Positions 42,881 to 50,409 of a stretch of DNA of 64,000 nucleotides are shown piece after piece (the stretch's first letter is position 1; every line of letters starts with the position of its first letter). A program made the translations under genes and the position numbers. Source of the DNA: JAPWJZ01 sp965279315 (GTDB lineage: Bacteria > Pseudomonadota > Alphaproteobacteria > Micavibrionales > UBA2020); contig OZ257145.1 in the NCBI GenBank assembly GCA_965279315.1, positions 1,178,001-1,242,000 on the forward strand. Reading direction: 5' to 3'. The notes under the pieces were generated by a model. It was not told where the DNA came from. It did not search any database and saw only the letters and a program-made list of their open reading frames with translations.

Positions 42881-43867
42881 ATGTCGCGTCTTCTGACAGA
42901 AAACCACGTCTACAAACCCTTCTACTATCCCTGGGCCTATGAAGCATGGCTGACGCAGCAGCGCGTCCACTGGCTGCCCGAAGAAGTGCCGATGGCGGAA
43001 GACGTGCGCGACTGGAAAAAGAAACTGACGCCGGCGGAAAAAAACCTGCTGACGCAGATTTTCCGCTTCTTCACGCAGGCCGACGTCGAAGTGAACAACT
43101 GCTACATGAAACATTACAGCCAGGTGTTCAAGCCGACCGAAGTGCAGATGATGCTCTGCGCGTTCTCCAACATCGAAACCATCCATATCGCGGCGTATTC
43201 GCACCTGCTCGATACCCTCGGCATGCCCGAAGTCGAATATTCGGCCTTCATGAAATACAAGGAAATGAAGGACAAGTTCGACTACATGCAGGGCTTCAAT
43301 GTCGATGACAAGGCGAACATCGCGCTGACGATGGCCGTGTTCGGCGGTTTCACCGAAGGCCTCCAGCTGTTCGCGTCCTTCGCGATGCTCATGAACTTCC
43401 CGCGCTTCAACAAGATGAAGGGCATGGGCCAGATCGTGACATGGTCGGTGCGTGACGAAACGCTGCACACGCTGTCGATCATCAAGCTGTTCAAGACATT
43501 CATCCAGGAAAACCCGGAAGTGTGGACAGACAAGCTCCGCGCCGACATCACGGAAGCCTGCAAGACGATCATCCACCACGAAGACGCGTTCATCGACCTT
43601 GCCTTCGGCATGGGCGAAATCGAAGGCCTCACCGCGCAGGAAGTGAAAGATTACATCCGCTACATCGGTGACCGCCGCCTGACGCAGCTGGGCCTCACGC
43701 CCGTTTTCGGCATCGAGAAAAACCCGCTGCCCTGGATGGATGCGATGCTGAACGGCGCGGAACACGCGAACTTCTTTGAAAACCGCGCGACCGAATATTC
43801 GAAAGCATCGACCCAAGGCTCATGGGAAGAAGCGTTCGAGGAAGAAGCATTCAAAGGCGCTGCCTGA
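42881..43867 (+). CDS. nrdB: Ribonucleoside-diphosphate reductase, beta subunit (class Ia)
   Basis: A 328-residue radical-generating subunit. The di-iron and tyrosyl pattern is complete: SNIETIHIAAYSHLL carries Glu, His and, four residues on, the radical Tyr (E-x2-H-x3-Y), and TWSVRDETLHTLS carries the later Glu/His ligands. The C-terminal acidic tail (EEAFEEEAFKGAA) should dock on NrdA. Length is normal. AAAGGA lies 10 bases upstream of the ATG. It is followed by a clear terminator. Confidence 0.96.
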   Translation: MSRLLTENHVYKPFYYPWAYEAWLTQQRVHWLPEEVPMAEDVRDWKKKLTPAEKNLLTQIFRFFTQADVEVNNCYMKHYSQVFKPTEVQMMLCAFSNIETIHIAAYSHLLDTLGMPEVEYSAFMKYKEMKDKFDYMQGFNVDDKANIALTMAVFGGFTEGLQLFASFAMLMNFPRFNKMKGMGQIVTWSVRDETLHTLSIIKLFKTFIQENPEVWTDKLRADITEACKTIIHHEDAFIDLAFGMGEIEGLTAQEVKDYIRYIGDRRLTQLGLTPVFGIEKNPLPWMDAMLNGAEHANFFENRATEYSKASTQGSWEEAFEEEAFKGAA

Positions 43868-43916
43868 AAGGGTAAGCCCGACACGAAATAACCTTGATCT
43901 CCTTCAAGGCACAGTG

Positions 43917-43946
43917 AAAAGCCCCGGGCGTAACACCGGGGCTTTT
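43917..43946 (+). terminator. Intrinsic terminator of the nrd operon
   Basis: AAAAGCCCCGG/CCGGGGCTTTT with an 8-base loop and a T run, 50 bases after the nrdB stop. Confidence 0.93.
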
Positions 43947-44082
43947 CTAATTTAAATTACCTTTTAAATACAACATCTTACAATTCATCTTGACCTGTTA
44001 TGAAAAACTACATATACTGCCCGACAACAAGAATAAAGGGTGTGGGGCACGTGTATTCTTCTTTGAACAAAGTCATTTTCGC

Positions 44083-44706
44083 ATGACGTCGCTGGTGCGC
44101 CGCAAAGTGCCCGTGATGATCGCGATCGGCGGCATGTCAGGTTCCGGCAAAACGACGCTGGCCGAATTGCTGGGCAAAAAAATGCCGGGCGTCGTCGTGA
44201 TGGATTCCGATGTCGTGCATAAAAAAATGTATGGCGTCGATCCCAAGACACCGCTGCCCGACAGCGCCTACACGCCCGAAAACATCCAGAATTTCATCAA
44301 GCATATCCATGCGGAAGCCGAGCGTTTGTTGCGCTCCGGCAAGAGCGTCATCGTGTCAGGCTCGTTCCTCGATACGAATTCGCGCGCCAATCAGGAAGCG
44401 CTCGCGCATAAAAACGGCGGCGATTTTATCGGCATCTATTTGCACGCCTCCGCCTCCGTCTTGTTCGACCGCGTCAGCAAGCGGAAAGACAGCGCATCGG
44501 ATGCCGACAAAAAAGTGCTGAAACGTCAGATCACGCAAAACCAGCCCAAAGCTTTCCGCCAGCTCAACTGGCACCTGATCAACGCCGACCAGCCGATGGA
44601 CAGCATCGTCCATACCGCGATGTTCCACATCCACCAGAAGAACGAACGCAACCAATTCCGGCTGGCCCTGCCGAAAACCAAGCGTAATCAGGCACCTAAG
44701 CCTTAA
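44083..44706 (+). CDS. P-loop kinase (AAA_33/zeta-toxin-like fold)
   Basis: The likely ATG is at 44083 (207 aa); the frame is open 31 codons further up, and no strong ribosome site marks either. Walker A GGMSGSGKTT is at residues 16-25, with VVVMDSDVVHKKMYG after the next strand, as in predicted small-molecule kinases that phosphorylate sugars, nucleosides or antibiotics. The C-terminal end is basic and Pro-rich (LPKTKRNQAPKP). The substrate is unknown. It is cytoplasmic. Confidence 0.75.
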   Translation: MTSLVRRKVPVMIAIGGMSGSGKTTLAELLGKKMPGVVVMDSDVVHKKMYGVDPKTPLPDSAYTPENIQNFIKHIHAEAERLLRSGKSVIVSGSFLDTNSRANQEALAHKNGGDFIGIYLHASASVLFDRVSKRKDSASDADKKVLKRQITQNQPKAFRQLNWHLINADQPMDSIVHTAMFHIHQKNERNQFRLALPKTKRNQAPKP

Positions 44707-44777
44707 ACTCATTATTGACAGAATACCGCCATTTGTCGTAAACATATCCGGCAACCAGCGGAGATTCTAAATACACA

Positions 44778-45371
44778 ATGGCCGACGGCACACCGCCCAC
44801 ATTATCGAGCATTTTTTCCGATGTCGTTTCCGCGGCTGAAGCGGAGGCACAGCAGCGGCTTGATGCCGCAAAACTGCGCGAGGCGAACACGTTGCTGCTG
44901 GGAGCCATCGCCGCAAATGACGACACGATGTTCGACAAGGCGGTCAAGGACGGCGCGAATGTGAACGCCGATAACGGCAAGCCGCTGGAACATGCGGCAA
45001 CGGCCAAGAACAACCTGTTCCTGCGCAAGCTGCTGACGCGCGGCGCGGATGTTTCCTACGCCGTCGCGGCATTGGAGGCAGAGCAGGGCGCGATCCCGCG
45101 CAAGGAACGCTACGATGATTACTATGAACGCCGCACTTACACGTATAAATCGAAAGAAGCCGAGCGCCGCTACAAGCAGATCAACACGATTGTGAAGACG
45201 CTGAACGAGTATGAAAAATTCTACCTCGAAAAGGTCGCGCCGATCGAGGCCGTCCGCCTGCAGCAACAGGTGCTGGACAATGTCACGCAGCTGAACCGCA
45301 ACGTCGACGAAGCGCTGCATGGCAAGGCCGTTTACAAGCCTAAACTGAAAGCGCCGGGGGACAAGCCATGA
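44778..45371 (+). CDS. Ankyrin-like protein with coiled-coil region (197 aa)
   Basis: A 197-residue protein with one or two degenerate ankyrin units (ANTLLLGAIAANDDTMFDKA, KPLEHAATAKNNLFLRKLLT), then a Tyr/Arg/Lys-rich helical segment (YDDYYERRTYTYKSKEAERR) likely to be a coiled coil. The tail is basic and Pro-rich (VYKPKLKAPGDKP). It overlaps the start of the next gene by 4 bases (ATGA). No signal peptide. Confidence 0.75.
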   Translation: MADGTPPTLSSIFSDVVSAAEAEAQQRLDAAKLREANTLLLGAIAANDDTMFDKAVKDGANVNADNGKPLEHAATAKNNLFLRKLLTRGADVSYAVAALEAEQGAIPRKERYDDYYERRTYTYKSKEAERRYKQINTIVKTLNEYEKFYLEKVAPIEAVRLQQQVLDNVTQLNRNVDEALHGKAVYKPKLKAPGDKP

Positions 45372-45907
45372 GCATTCGCACATTCTTCGGCGGCAAAGAC
45401 GACCCCATCACCGAATATAAATCGCAACTGGTGACAGCGGTGAAGGAAGGCAATATCGAGGCGTTGCGCATCCTGCTGCAAAAAGACATCGAAGCGCCGC
45501 CCGCCGTGTTTGACGCGGCGCTCGCGAAGGCGATATCCAACAACCAGGTGCGCATGGCGCGCCTTCTGATCGAGGCGCCGGGTTCGCGCACGCTGGATAC
45601 CGGTTACCTGCGCGCTGTCGTTTATGACGGCAAGACGGAAATGTTCCGCCTGCTGAAAGACAGCGGCTGGAATTTCGCCACCGCCGTACCGTCCGAAAAC
45701 GGCCAGACCTACGTCTCCCGCCTCAAATTCATGGACAAGGATTACGAGGCCGACCAGCTGCGCGCCGAACTGGCCGCCGTCAAAAAAGAACTGCTGCAGT
45801 TGCGTGAAAATTGCGTGCAGAATGGCCCCCAAAACGGGGTCATCACCGGCCCTTTGACCGGCCCGCTCGACGACACCCCGCGTCACCCCAAAAATCCCAC
45901 GCTATAA
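45368..45907 (+). CDS. Ankyrin-like protein (179 aa), coupled to the previous one
   Basis: A 179-residue protein with two or three ankyrin-like helix pairs (YKSQLVTAVKEGNIEALRIL, KAISNNQVRMARLLIEAPGS, LRAVVYDGKTEMFRLLKDSG). A short coiled coil follows (DQLRAELAAVKKELLQLREN), then a Gly/Pro/Thr tail with a GPLTGPLDD repeat. It is the second member of an overlapping pair, mirroring the ankyrin pair near 39 kb. Confidence 0.78.
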   Translation: MSIRTFFGGKDDPITEYKSQLVTAVKEGNIEALRILLQKDIEAPPAVFDAALAKAISNNQVRMARLLIEAPGSRTLDTGYLRAVVYDGKTEMFRLLKDSGWNFATAVPSENGQTYVSRLKFMDKDYEADQLRAELAAVKKELLQLRENCVQNGPQNGVITGPLTGPLDDTPRHPKNPTL

Positions 45908-46025
45908 CAGGCTGTTACGCGCTGTTTTTCCATGCGTGGAATCCTGCTCCTATGTAAACTCAAAATTAACTTTATTAAGGTTTAATAGTCGCATAGGCTA
46001 GAAATACCGGAAGGAGCGCAAAGGG

Positions 46026-46199
46026 ATGTCCAATCTGTTAAGCAGTGCAGCGGTCGGAGCGAAAACAGGGGCGGATGCGCAGGAGATTGCGTTTTCGTAC
46101 CTCGAAACAAACCCCACCATGGCCCTTAACCGTACACAGGAAGCAGCCGCCAAGCCGAAAGGCATGAACGCCGCCGACAGCATCGATCCTACGCGCTGA
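46026..46199 (+). CDS. Small protein of unknown function (57 aa)
   Basis: The ATG at 46026 has GGAAGGAG 9 bases upstream, a strong ribosome site, and the frame ends at TGA 46199. The product starts MSNLLSSAAVGAKTGADAQE and ends AADSIDPTR. It is Ala/Thr-rich and soluble, with codon use like the neighbours. Not recognised. It lies 36 bases before the next small gene and may form a unit with it. Confidence 0.6.
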   Translation: MSNLLSSAAVGAKTGADAQEIAFSYLETNPTMALNRTQEAAAKPKGMNAADSIDPTR

Positions 46200-46234
46200 T
46201 CCTCGTCCGGGGGAGTTTCTAAGGGGCGCTTACC

Positions 46235-46537
46235 ATGGCTCAGGCCGATAAATCCGTCGTGACCGAGTACGAAGTTTTCAAGAACGGGCGCAACGCGCTC
46301 GCTTTCTTCTTCTACAAACACGCCTCGCTCGACGGCAACCCCGAAGAAGGCCCGTTCTGGTTCACCATCCAGGAAAACCGCATCGTCGCCGGCACCGAAG
46401 CCCACTATGCGATTTTCGAAGAAGTCAGCCAGGGCATCCTCGACACCGCCCGCCAGCGCGGCGTGCTGATGCTCGTCGAATTCGAAAACCAGCAACCCGT
46501 GCGCTGCACGCCTTGCTATCTGTCGGATAATTTCTGA
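46235..46537 (+). CDS. Small protein of unknown function (100 aa)
   Basis: A soluble 100-residue protein of mixed alpha/beta character (RNALAFFFYKHASLDGNPEE, then VLMLVEFENQQPVRCTPCYL). Two cysteines near the end (CTPC) could bind a metal or form a disulfide. No family is recognised. A purine-rich stretch (GGGGGAG) lies about 20 bases upstream. Confidence 0.7.
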   Translation: MAQADKSVVTEYEVFKNGRNALAFFFYKHASLDGNPEEGPFWFTIQENRIVAGTEAHYAIFEEVSQGILDTARQRGVLMLVEFENQQPVRCTPCYLSDNF

Positions 46538-46641
46538 TTTTCGCCGGTCAGCGTATAAGGAAATTCTTTTCCTGCGCCGCGGCCACATTCTTTTTCTGTG
46601 CTGTTGTTCCATGTGCATTTGCGGATCAACCGTCATTGCAA

Positions 46642-47706
46642 ATGGTGCAGTTTCCCAATATCCCTTGCCTGCAACAAATCGAAAAGCATGATGAATGCAT
46701 TATTCAGCAGGCGATTGAGGGAATTAGTTCTGTTGGCCAAGAGAAAAAGCAAAATTACATTTCATCTTGGGCGACCGATGTGGCGTATTACGGCACTACA
46801 GAGCAGCGGAAATCCTTTTTAAAGTTGGCTGAAGAAAATTTTCCCGCGGTATTCGAGCCTAATGTGATCACGTCAAGATTGACGTTGATGCTATCAATCG
46901 GAAATTTCGAGGATGCTTTGATTGAAATCAAAGATCTGTCGACACAGGAAGGGTCGATTATAAGCGGCCATTCTCCGCAAGAAAGTGCAGTGCGCTATCT
47001 GGCAGAGCAGGGCGGAATTAATGATGCAATTATGTTTTTCGAGAAAACAAAGGATTTGCCAACGCAAAAAGCCAGTCGGCACGTGGATAACACTGTTCCC
47101 GCCCTTATCATGGTTATCGAGCGTCTTCTTTTAGAAGGCAGGCTGGACGATGCTGTAAAAATTTCGGACACCCCGATTTCGGGAGATACATTCAAATGTA
47201 AAAAAGAAAATGCGCGAGAGTATATAGAAAAGTTTGAAGCGTTCAGAAAAAGTCCACGGCAGGAAGCGGAAGCGTTTTTTAAGAGGAATAAACCTTTTTT
47301 AGATGTTTTTAAAGACGAGCAAGACGGTAGGACACAACACGTCCACGCCTTGGAAAAGATTGCCAATATGCGCCCAGCTGAACAAGCTGAGAAGTTGAAA
47401 GATTTTTCAACTCTAATGGCAAAACAACTTAACTACAGAGCGCCTGAAGTACCTGATGTTTTTTACGCAAGATTACTATACGAGCCACAAACAGTTTCAA
47501 CCCGAAAATTGATTTTGGCTGTCTTCTGGGATCAGTGCTTAAACCATCCGGTGGATGTGCTTGGCGTAAAGATAAAAAAATCTGAACTAGACTGCCTGAG
47601 ACTTACGTTGACACCTAAGATAGCTAAGCACTATGGTTACCCAGAGTTTTTTCTTGCGCCTTTGTACGCAAAAGAACTGGGAGTAGAGATTCCCCGTGGT
47701 TTTTAA
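46642..47706 (+). CDS. AT-rich gene for a helical-repeat protein of unknown function
   Basis: The first ATG in frame is at 46642 (354 aa); a TTG two codons earlier is possible, and neither has a clear ribosome site. The protein is helical and reminiscent of TPR/HEAT repeats (LMLSIGNFEDALIEIKDLST, LLLEGRLDDAVKISDTPISG) but not assignable. The DNA is markedly richer in A and T than all its neighbours, with many AAA/TTT codons, which suggests recent transfer. It sits between typical host genes with no mobile element visible. Confidence 0.75.
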   Translation: MVQFPNIPCLQQIEKHDECIIQQAIEGISSVGQEKKQNYISSWATDVAYYGTTEQRKSFLKLAEENFPAVFEPNVITSRLTLMLSIGNFEDALIEIKDLSTQEGSIISGHSPQESAVRYLAEQGGINDAIMFFEKTKDLPTQKASRHVDNTVPALIMVIERLLLEGRLDDAVKISDTPISGDTFKCKKENAREYIEKFEAFRKSPRQEAEAFFKRNKPFLDVFKDEQDGRTQHVHALEKIANMRPAEQAEKLKDFSTLMAKQLNYRAPEVPDVFYARLLYEPQTVSTRKLILAVFWDQCLNHPVDVLGVKIKKSELDCLRLTLTPKIAKHYGYPEFFLAPLYAKELGVEIPRGF

Positions 47707-47743
47707 AATTCAAAAAACTAAAACCTTCTGAAAGAGAAACATA

Positions 47744-48256
47744 ATGAAAAAATACCTCGCCCTGACCGCCGTTATTCTTGCCCTTTCTGCGCCTGCTATG
47801 GCGGAAGCGCCGAAGACGGCGGAGGTGAAGCTTCAGGATGTGAAAGGTGGCGATGCGGGAACGGCGACTTTCACGCAAGGCACGAAAGGTTTGTTGGTGA
47901 AGGTGGAAGTAAAAGGCCTCACGCCCGGCTGGCATGGCGTGCATTTCCATGCGATGGGGCATTGCACGCATGATGACGGTTTCAAGGGGGCTGGTGGCCA
48001 TGCGGCGGCGGAGGGTCAGAAGCATGGTTTCATGAATGCGGAAGGCCCGCATGACGGCGATTTGCCCAATTTATTTGTCGCGGCGGACGGCACGGGCGCT
48101 GCGGAGTTTTATACGGCCACGATGGGCATGGCAGCGTTGCACGATGCAGATGGATCGGCGCTGATGATCCATGCCAAGCCGGATGATTACAAAACCGACC
48201 CGTCGGGTGATTCAGGCGACCGCGTGGCTTGCGGTATTATTTCGGCGCATAAGTAA
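47744..48256 (+). CDS. sodC: Cu/Zn superoxide dismutase
   Basis: A 170-residue periplasmic enzyme with a signal peptide (1-20). The metal ligands are in WHGVHFHAMG (H64, H67, H69), GGHAAAEGQKHG (bridging His), AEGPHDGDLPN (His and Asp) and LMIHAKPDD (His143). The disulfide pair is Cys74 and Cys163. It destroys superoxide outside the cytoplasm. GAAAGAGAAAC lies upstream as a weak ribosome site. It converges with the CnrX-like sensor gene. Confidence 0.95.
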   Translation: MKKYLALTAVILALSAPAMAEAPKTAEVKLQDVKGGDAGTATFTQGTKGLLVKVEVKGLTPGWHGVHFHAMGHCTHDDGFKGAGGHAAAEGQKHGFMNAEGPHDGDLPNLFVAADGTGAAEFYTATMGMAALHDADGSALMIHAKPDDYKTDPSGDSGDRVACGIISAHK

Positions 48257-48267
48257 TCTTTCCTCGC

Positions 48268-48293
48268 CCCCTCTCCCGCGTGCGGGAGAGGGG
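48268..48293. repeat. Palindrome between sodC and the sensor gene
   Basis: CCCCTCTCCCGC/GCGGGAGAGGGG with a 2-base centre, lying between convergent stops. No T tract follows on either side, so it is more likely a small palindromic repeat than an intrinsic terminator, though it could block read-through. Confidence 0.6.
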
Positions 48294-48303
48294 ATAAGCG
48301 CGA

Positions 48304-48915
48304 TTATCTCTCCGTGCCGAGGTCGAAATCGCCGGGGATTTGCCCCTGCTGCGGGGGCGGGCCGCGATCTTGGCCGGGCGGCGGCCCGCGGAAATCGCCA
48401 TCGGGACCATCGGGCGGCGGGGGCGGGCGATGGCCGTCGGGCGGCGGTCCGCCGAAACCGGCGGGACCGTTGCGACCATCCGGGGGCGGCGGCGCTTTTT
48501 CCATCAGGCGTTTGGCGAATTCGAGGCGTTTGTCGTCGGGCATATCGGCGATTTTTTTCGCAGCCTTGCCCTGCACGGATTTTTTCACGCCGTCCATTTC
48601 GGCATCGATGGCATTCAGGTGCTGCGCGGCCTGCTCCTCCGTCACTTTGCCCTTCATGAGCGTTTGCGCGAATTCCTGACGCAAGCCCTGCACTTTTTCA
48701 AAATGCGCCTGCACGTCCTTGAAGTTTTCCTTCATGTCGTCCTCGCCGAATAATTCCTGCGGGCCGAACATCGGGGGCGGAGGCGGCCCGTTGCTGAAAT
48801 CCATTTTCATCATCGGTGCGGGCGTCGATGCCTGCAGCACCGACATGCGCCCCAGCACAAAAGCGGCCAGAAACACGTTGAGCGCGACGGAGGCGAGGAG
48901 GGCTTTGTTGTTCAT
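48304..48915 (-). CDS. Periplasmic Spy/CnrX-like metal-sensor protein with Pro-Asp-Gly tail
   Basis: A 203-residue protein with an N-terminal membrane anchor/signal (residues 5-25). A helical middle follows (FKDVQAHFEKVQGLRQEFAQ, AAQHLNAIDAEMDGVKKSVQ, KRLEFAKRLMEK), typical of the Spy/CpxP/CnrX group. The C-terminal 55 residues are a disordered tail of GPPPDG and PPPPPDG repeats. It is third in the operon after an ECF sigma and its likely anti-sigma, so it is probably the periplasmic sensor that controls them, as CnrX does. The trigger, metal or otherwise, is unknown. Confidence 0.78.
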   Translation of the reverse strand: MNNKALLASVALNVFLAAFVLGRMSVLQASTPAPMMKMDFSNGPPPPPMFGPQELFGEDDMKENFKDVQAHFEKVQGLRQEFAQTLMKGKVTEEQAAQHLNAIDAEMDGVKKSVQGKAAKKIADMPDDKRLEFAKRLMEKAPPPPDGRNGPAGFGGPPPDGHRPPPPPDGPDGDFRGPPPGQDRGPPPQQGQIPGDFDLGTER

Positions 48916-48927
48916 GTGCGAATTCTC

Positions 48928-49194
48928 CTACATCTGCACCTCGGCCACGCTGTCGGGGCCGAGAATGACAGTATCCATGAAATTGTTTTGCGTGGAAGCA
49001 GCCTGCGCAACCGGCGTTGCATTGCCGAGCCAGAAACCTGTCGCAGCGACGGCGGCAAACATCGCCGCTTGTGCAAAAACATGACGGCGCGCCGGGCGCG
49101 GCTGCGCTGCAGCGGCGGTAACGATGCGCTCCAGCAATGCGCGGTCGGCGTCGCGCACGGCATACGCGCCTAAAAATTCATCAAGCTTGTCCAT
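48928..49194 (-). CDS. Putative anti-sigma factor, single-pass (CnrY-like)
   Basis: An 88-residue protein with a cytoplasmic N-terminal helix pair (MDKLDEFLGAYAVRDADRAL) and a membrane helix (FAQAAMFAAVAATGFWLGNA, about 40-60), then a short periplasmic part. Size and plan match small anti-sigma factors such as CnrY. Its start overlaps the end of the sigma gene by 14 bases, which is the classic sigma/anti-sigma coupling. The sequence itself is too short to name a family. Confidence 0.75.
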   Translation of the reverse strand: MDKLDEFLGAYAVRDADRALLERIVTAAAAQPRPARRHVFAQAAMFAAVAATGFWLGNATPVAQAASTQNNFMDTVILGPDSVAEVQM

Positions 49195-49741
49195 CTTTGC
49201 TCTCCCTCTCCATCAGCTCGTCTTTCAGGCTCTGGCGCGCGCGGTACAGTAATTGCTGGAACGCATTCAGCGTCAGTCCTGTCGCAGCCGCCGCCTGTTC
49301 GTTGCTGAGTTCCTCGTAATAACTCAGGACGACAGCGGCGCGCTGGCGCGGCGGCAGCCTTCCCAGCGCCGCCTGCACCTGCCGTGACCGTTGCTGCTGC
49401 TGCAGCGATAATTCCGGTCCCGGACTTGTATCGGGTGTCGTGTCGTTGTCACCCAGCGGCAGCAGCCGCCGTTTGCGTTTATGGTCGATGCAGGCATTCG
49501 TCATCACGCGGTAAAGCCAGGTGGTGAACTTCGCCTCCGGCTTCCACTTGCCTGCATCGTTCCAGATGCGCAGGCAAACTTCCTGCGCCACATCCTCGGC
49601 ATCCGCGCGGCTGCCCAGCATCCTTTCCGAAAAACGCACGCAAAAATTCAGGTGCCGTGCCACCAGCAATCGGTAAGCGCCTGCGTCCTGCTGCGCTATG
49701 CGCTGCATCAGCGCGTGGTCGGTATCCGGTGCTGGTTCCAA
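49181..49741 (-). CDS. ECF-type RNA polymerase sigma factor
   Basis: A 186-residue ECF sigma. Region 2 includes DAEDVAQEVCLRIWNDAG (core and -10 binding) and FTTWLYRVMTNACIDHKRKR; region 4 includes LGRLPPRQRAAVVLSYYEEL and NEQAAAATGLTLNAFQQLLY (the -35-reading helix-turn-helix). The start is TTG at 49741, with GGAAGG 5 bases upstream. A candidate ECF-type promoter, GTAAGT-N16-CGTT, lies just upstream at 49777-49802 and recurs before the adjacent Pro-rich gene, so the sigma may activate itself. Confidence 0.92.
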   Translation of the reverse strand: MEPAPDTDHALMQRIAQQDAGAYRLLVARHLNFCVRFSERMLGSRADAEDVAQEVCLRIWNDAGKWKPEAKFTTWLYRVMTNACIDHKRKRRLLPLGDNDTTPDTSPGPELSLQQQQRSRQVQAALGRLPPRQRAAVVLSYYEELSNEQAAAATGLTLNAFQQLLYRARQSLKDELMERESKDGQA

Positions 49742-49776
49742 AATCGCCTTCCGGGCTTGTCCCGCGATACACCTGT

Positions 49777-49802
49777 AACGCGGCGGCTGGACATAAACTT
49801 AC
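49777..49802 (-). promoter_or_regulatory. Candidate ECF promoter of the sigma operon
   Basis: On the minus strand GTAAGT (49802-49797), then 16 bases, then CGTT (49780-49777). The same arrangement and spacing occurs upstream of the Pro-rich gene. The start of transcription would be near 49770, giving a leader of about 30 bases. The layout fits ECF promoters such as GTAACC-N16-CGAA reported for other ECF sigmas. Confidence 0.65.
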
Positions 49803-49811
49803 GCCGGATTT

Positions 49812-49851
49812 GAAAAAGAAAGAAGCCCGCCGGGGACCGCGGCGGGCTTCT
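49812..49851 (-). terminator. Intrinsic terminator of the Pro-rich gene
   Basis: AGAAGCCCGCCG/CGGCGGGCTTCT, a 12-bp perfect stem with a 7-base loop, followed on the minus strand by TTCTTTTTC. It lies 17 bases past the stop of the Pro-rich gene and just before the ECF promoter, so the sigma operon is separately transcribed. Confidence 0.9.
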
Positions 49852-49867
49852 CTTGGTAAAGCTGTCG

Positions 49868-50302
49868 TTACTTGGCCTTTTCACCGCGCTGTTGCGGGGG
49901 CGGACCTCTCTCCCCGTCCGGCGGTGGGCCGCCGTTGCCGCCATCCGGCGGCGGGCCGCCATGACCATCGCGCGGAGGGGGCGGCGGGCAGGGCGGGTGC
50001 TCGCCCTGCTTGCCGTCAGGCGGCGGGCCGGGGGGAGGGCCCGGGGGCGGGCCGCCTTCTTTGCCGTCGGGCGGCGGCGGAGGAGGCGGGCATTTGCCGT
50101 CATGCGGCGGCCGTTCGCGCTGTTCGCCGCCGGATGCGCTATCCGTGCTGCCCTGCTGCTTTTGCGGGGGCGGCCCGCGATGGCCCTGCTGCTGGCCGGA
50201 TGCGCCCTGCTGCTGGCTGGCGGCCTGTTCGGCCATCGCGTCCAGCTGCGCTGCCAGTGACAACGCAAGGACGACGGCGGTCGTCGCGAATAATTTTTTC
50301 AT
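49868..50302 (-). CDS. Exported Pro/Gly-rich protein with PPPDG repeats
   Basis: The ATG at 50302 has AGGGAG 5 bases upstream, giving 144 residues; the longer frame is not needed. A signal peptide (residues 1-24) is followed by a Gln/Gly-rich part and then Pro-rich repeats (GPPPDG, GGPPPGPPPGPPPDG, PPPPPPPDGKEGG). There are two cysteines (GKCPPPPP, HPPCPPPPP). No folded domain is evident. The repeat tail resembles that of the CnrX-like sensor two genes on, and both share an ECF-type promoter context. Function unknown. Confidence 0.72.
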   Translation of the reverse strand: MKKLFATTAVVLALSLAAQLDAMAEQAASQQQGASGQQQGHRGPPPQKQQGSTDSASGGEQRERPPHDGKCPPPPPPPDGKEGGPPPGPPPGPPPDGKQGEHPPCPPPPPRDGHGGPPPDGGNGGPPPDGERGPPPQQRGEKAK

Positions 50303-50335
50303 GGTAACTCCCTGTATGTGACCCGATGCCTGTGA

Positions 50336-50361
50336 AACGGAAAGGGCGGCCGTAAACTTAC
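50336..50361 (-). promoter_or_regulatory. Candidate ECF promoter of the Pro-rich gene
   Basis: On the minus strand GTAAGT (50361-50356), 16 bases, CGTT (50339-50336), matching the sigma operon promoter in both boxes and spacing. GGAAAGGGCGGC/GCCGCCCTTCC arms at 50339-50350 and 50362-50372 place an inverted repeat over it. The leader to the ATG is about 27 bases. Confidence 0.65.
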
Positions 50362-50409
50362 GCCGCCCTTCCAAATAAAATCGTCCCAAAGAAAATCGCC
50401 GGGGTATCC

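Noticed and set aside
48268..48293. Intrinsic terminator between sodC and the sensor gene
   Set aside because: The palindrome is strong but lacks a T run on either strand, so it is listed as a repeat instead.
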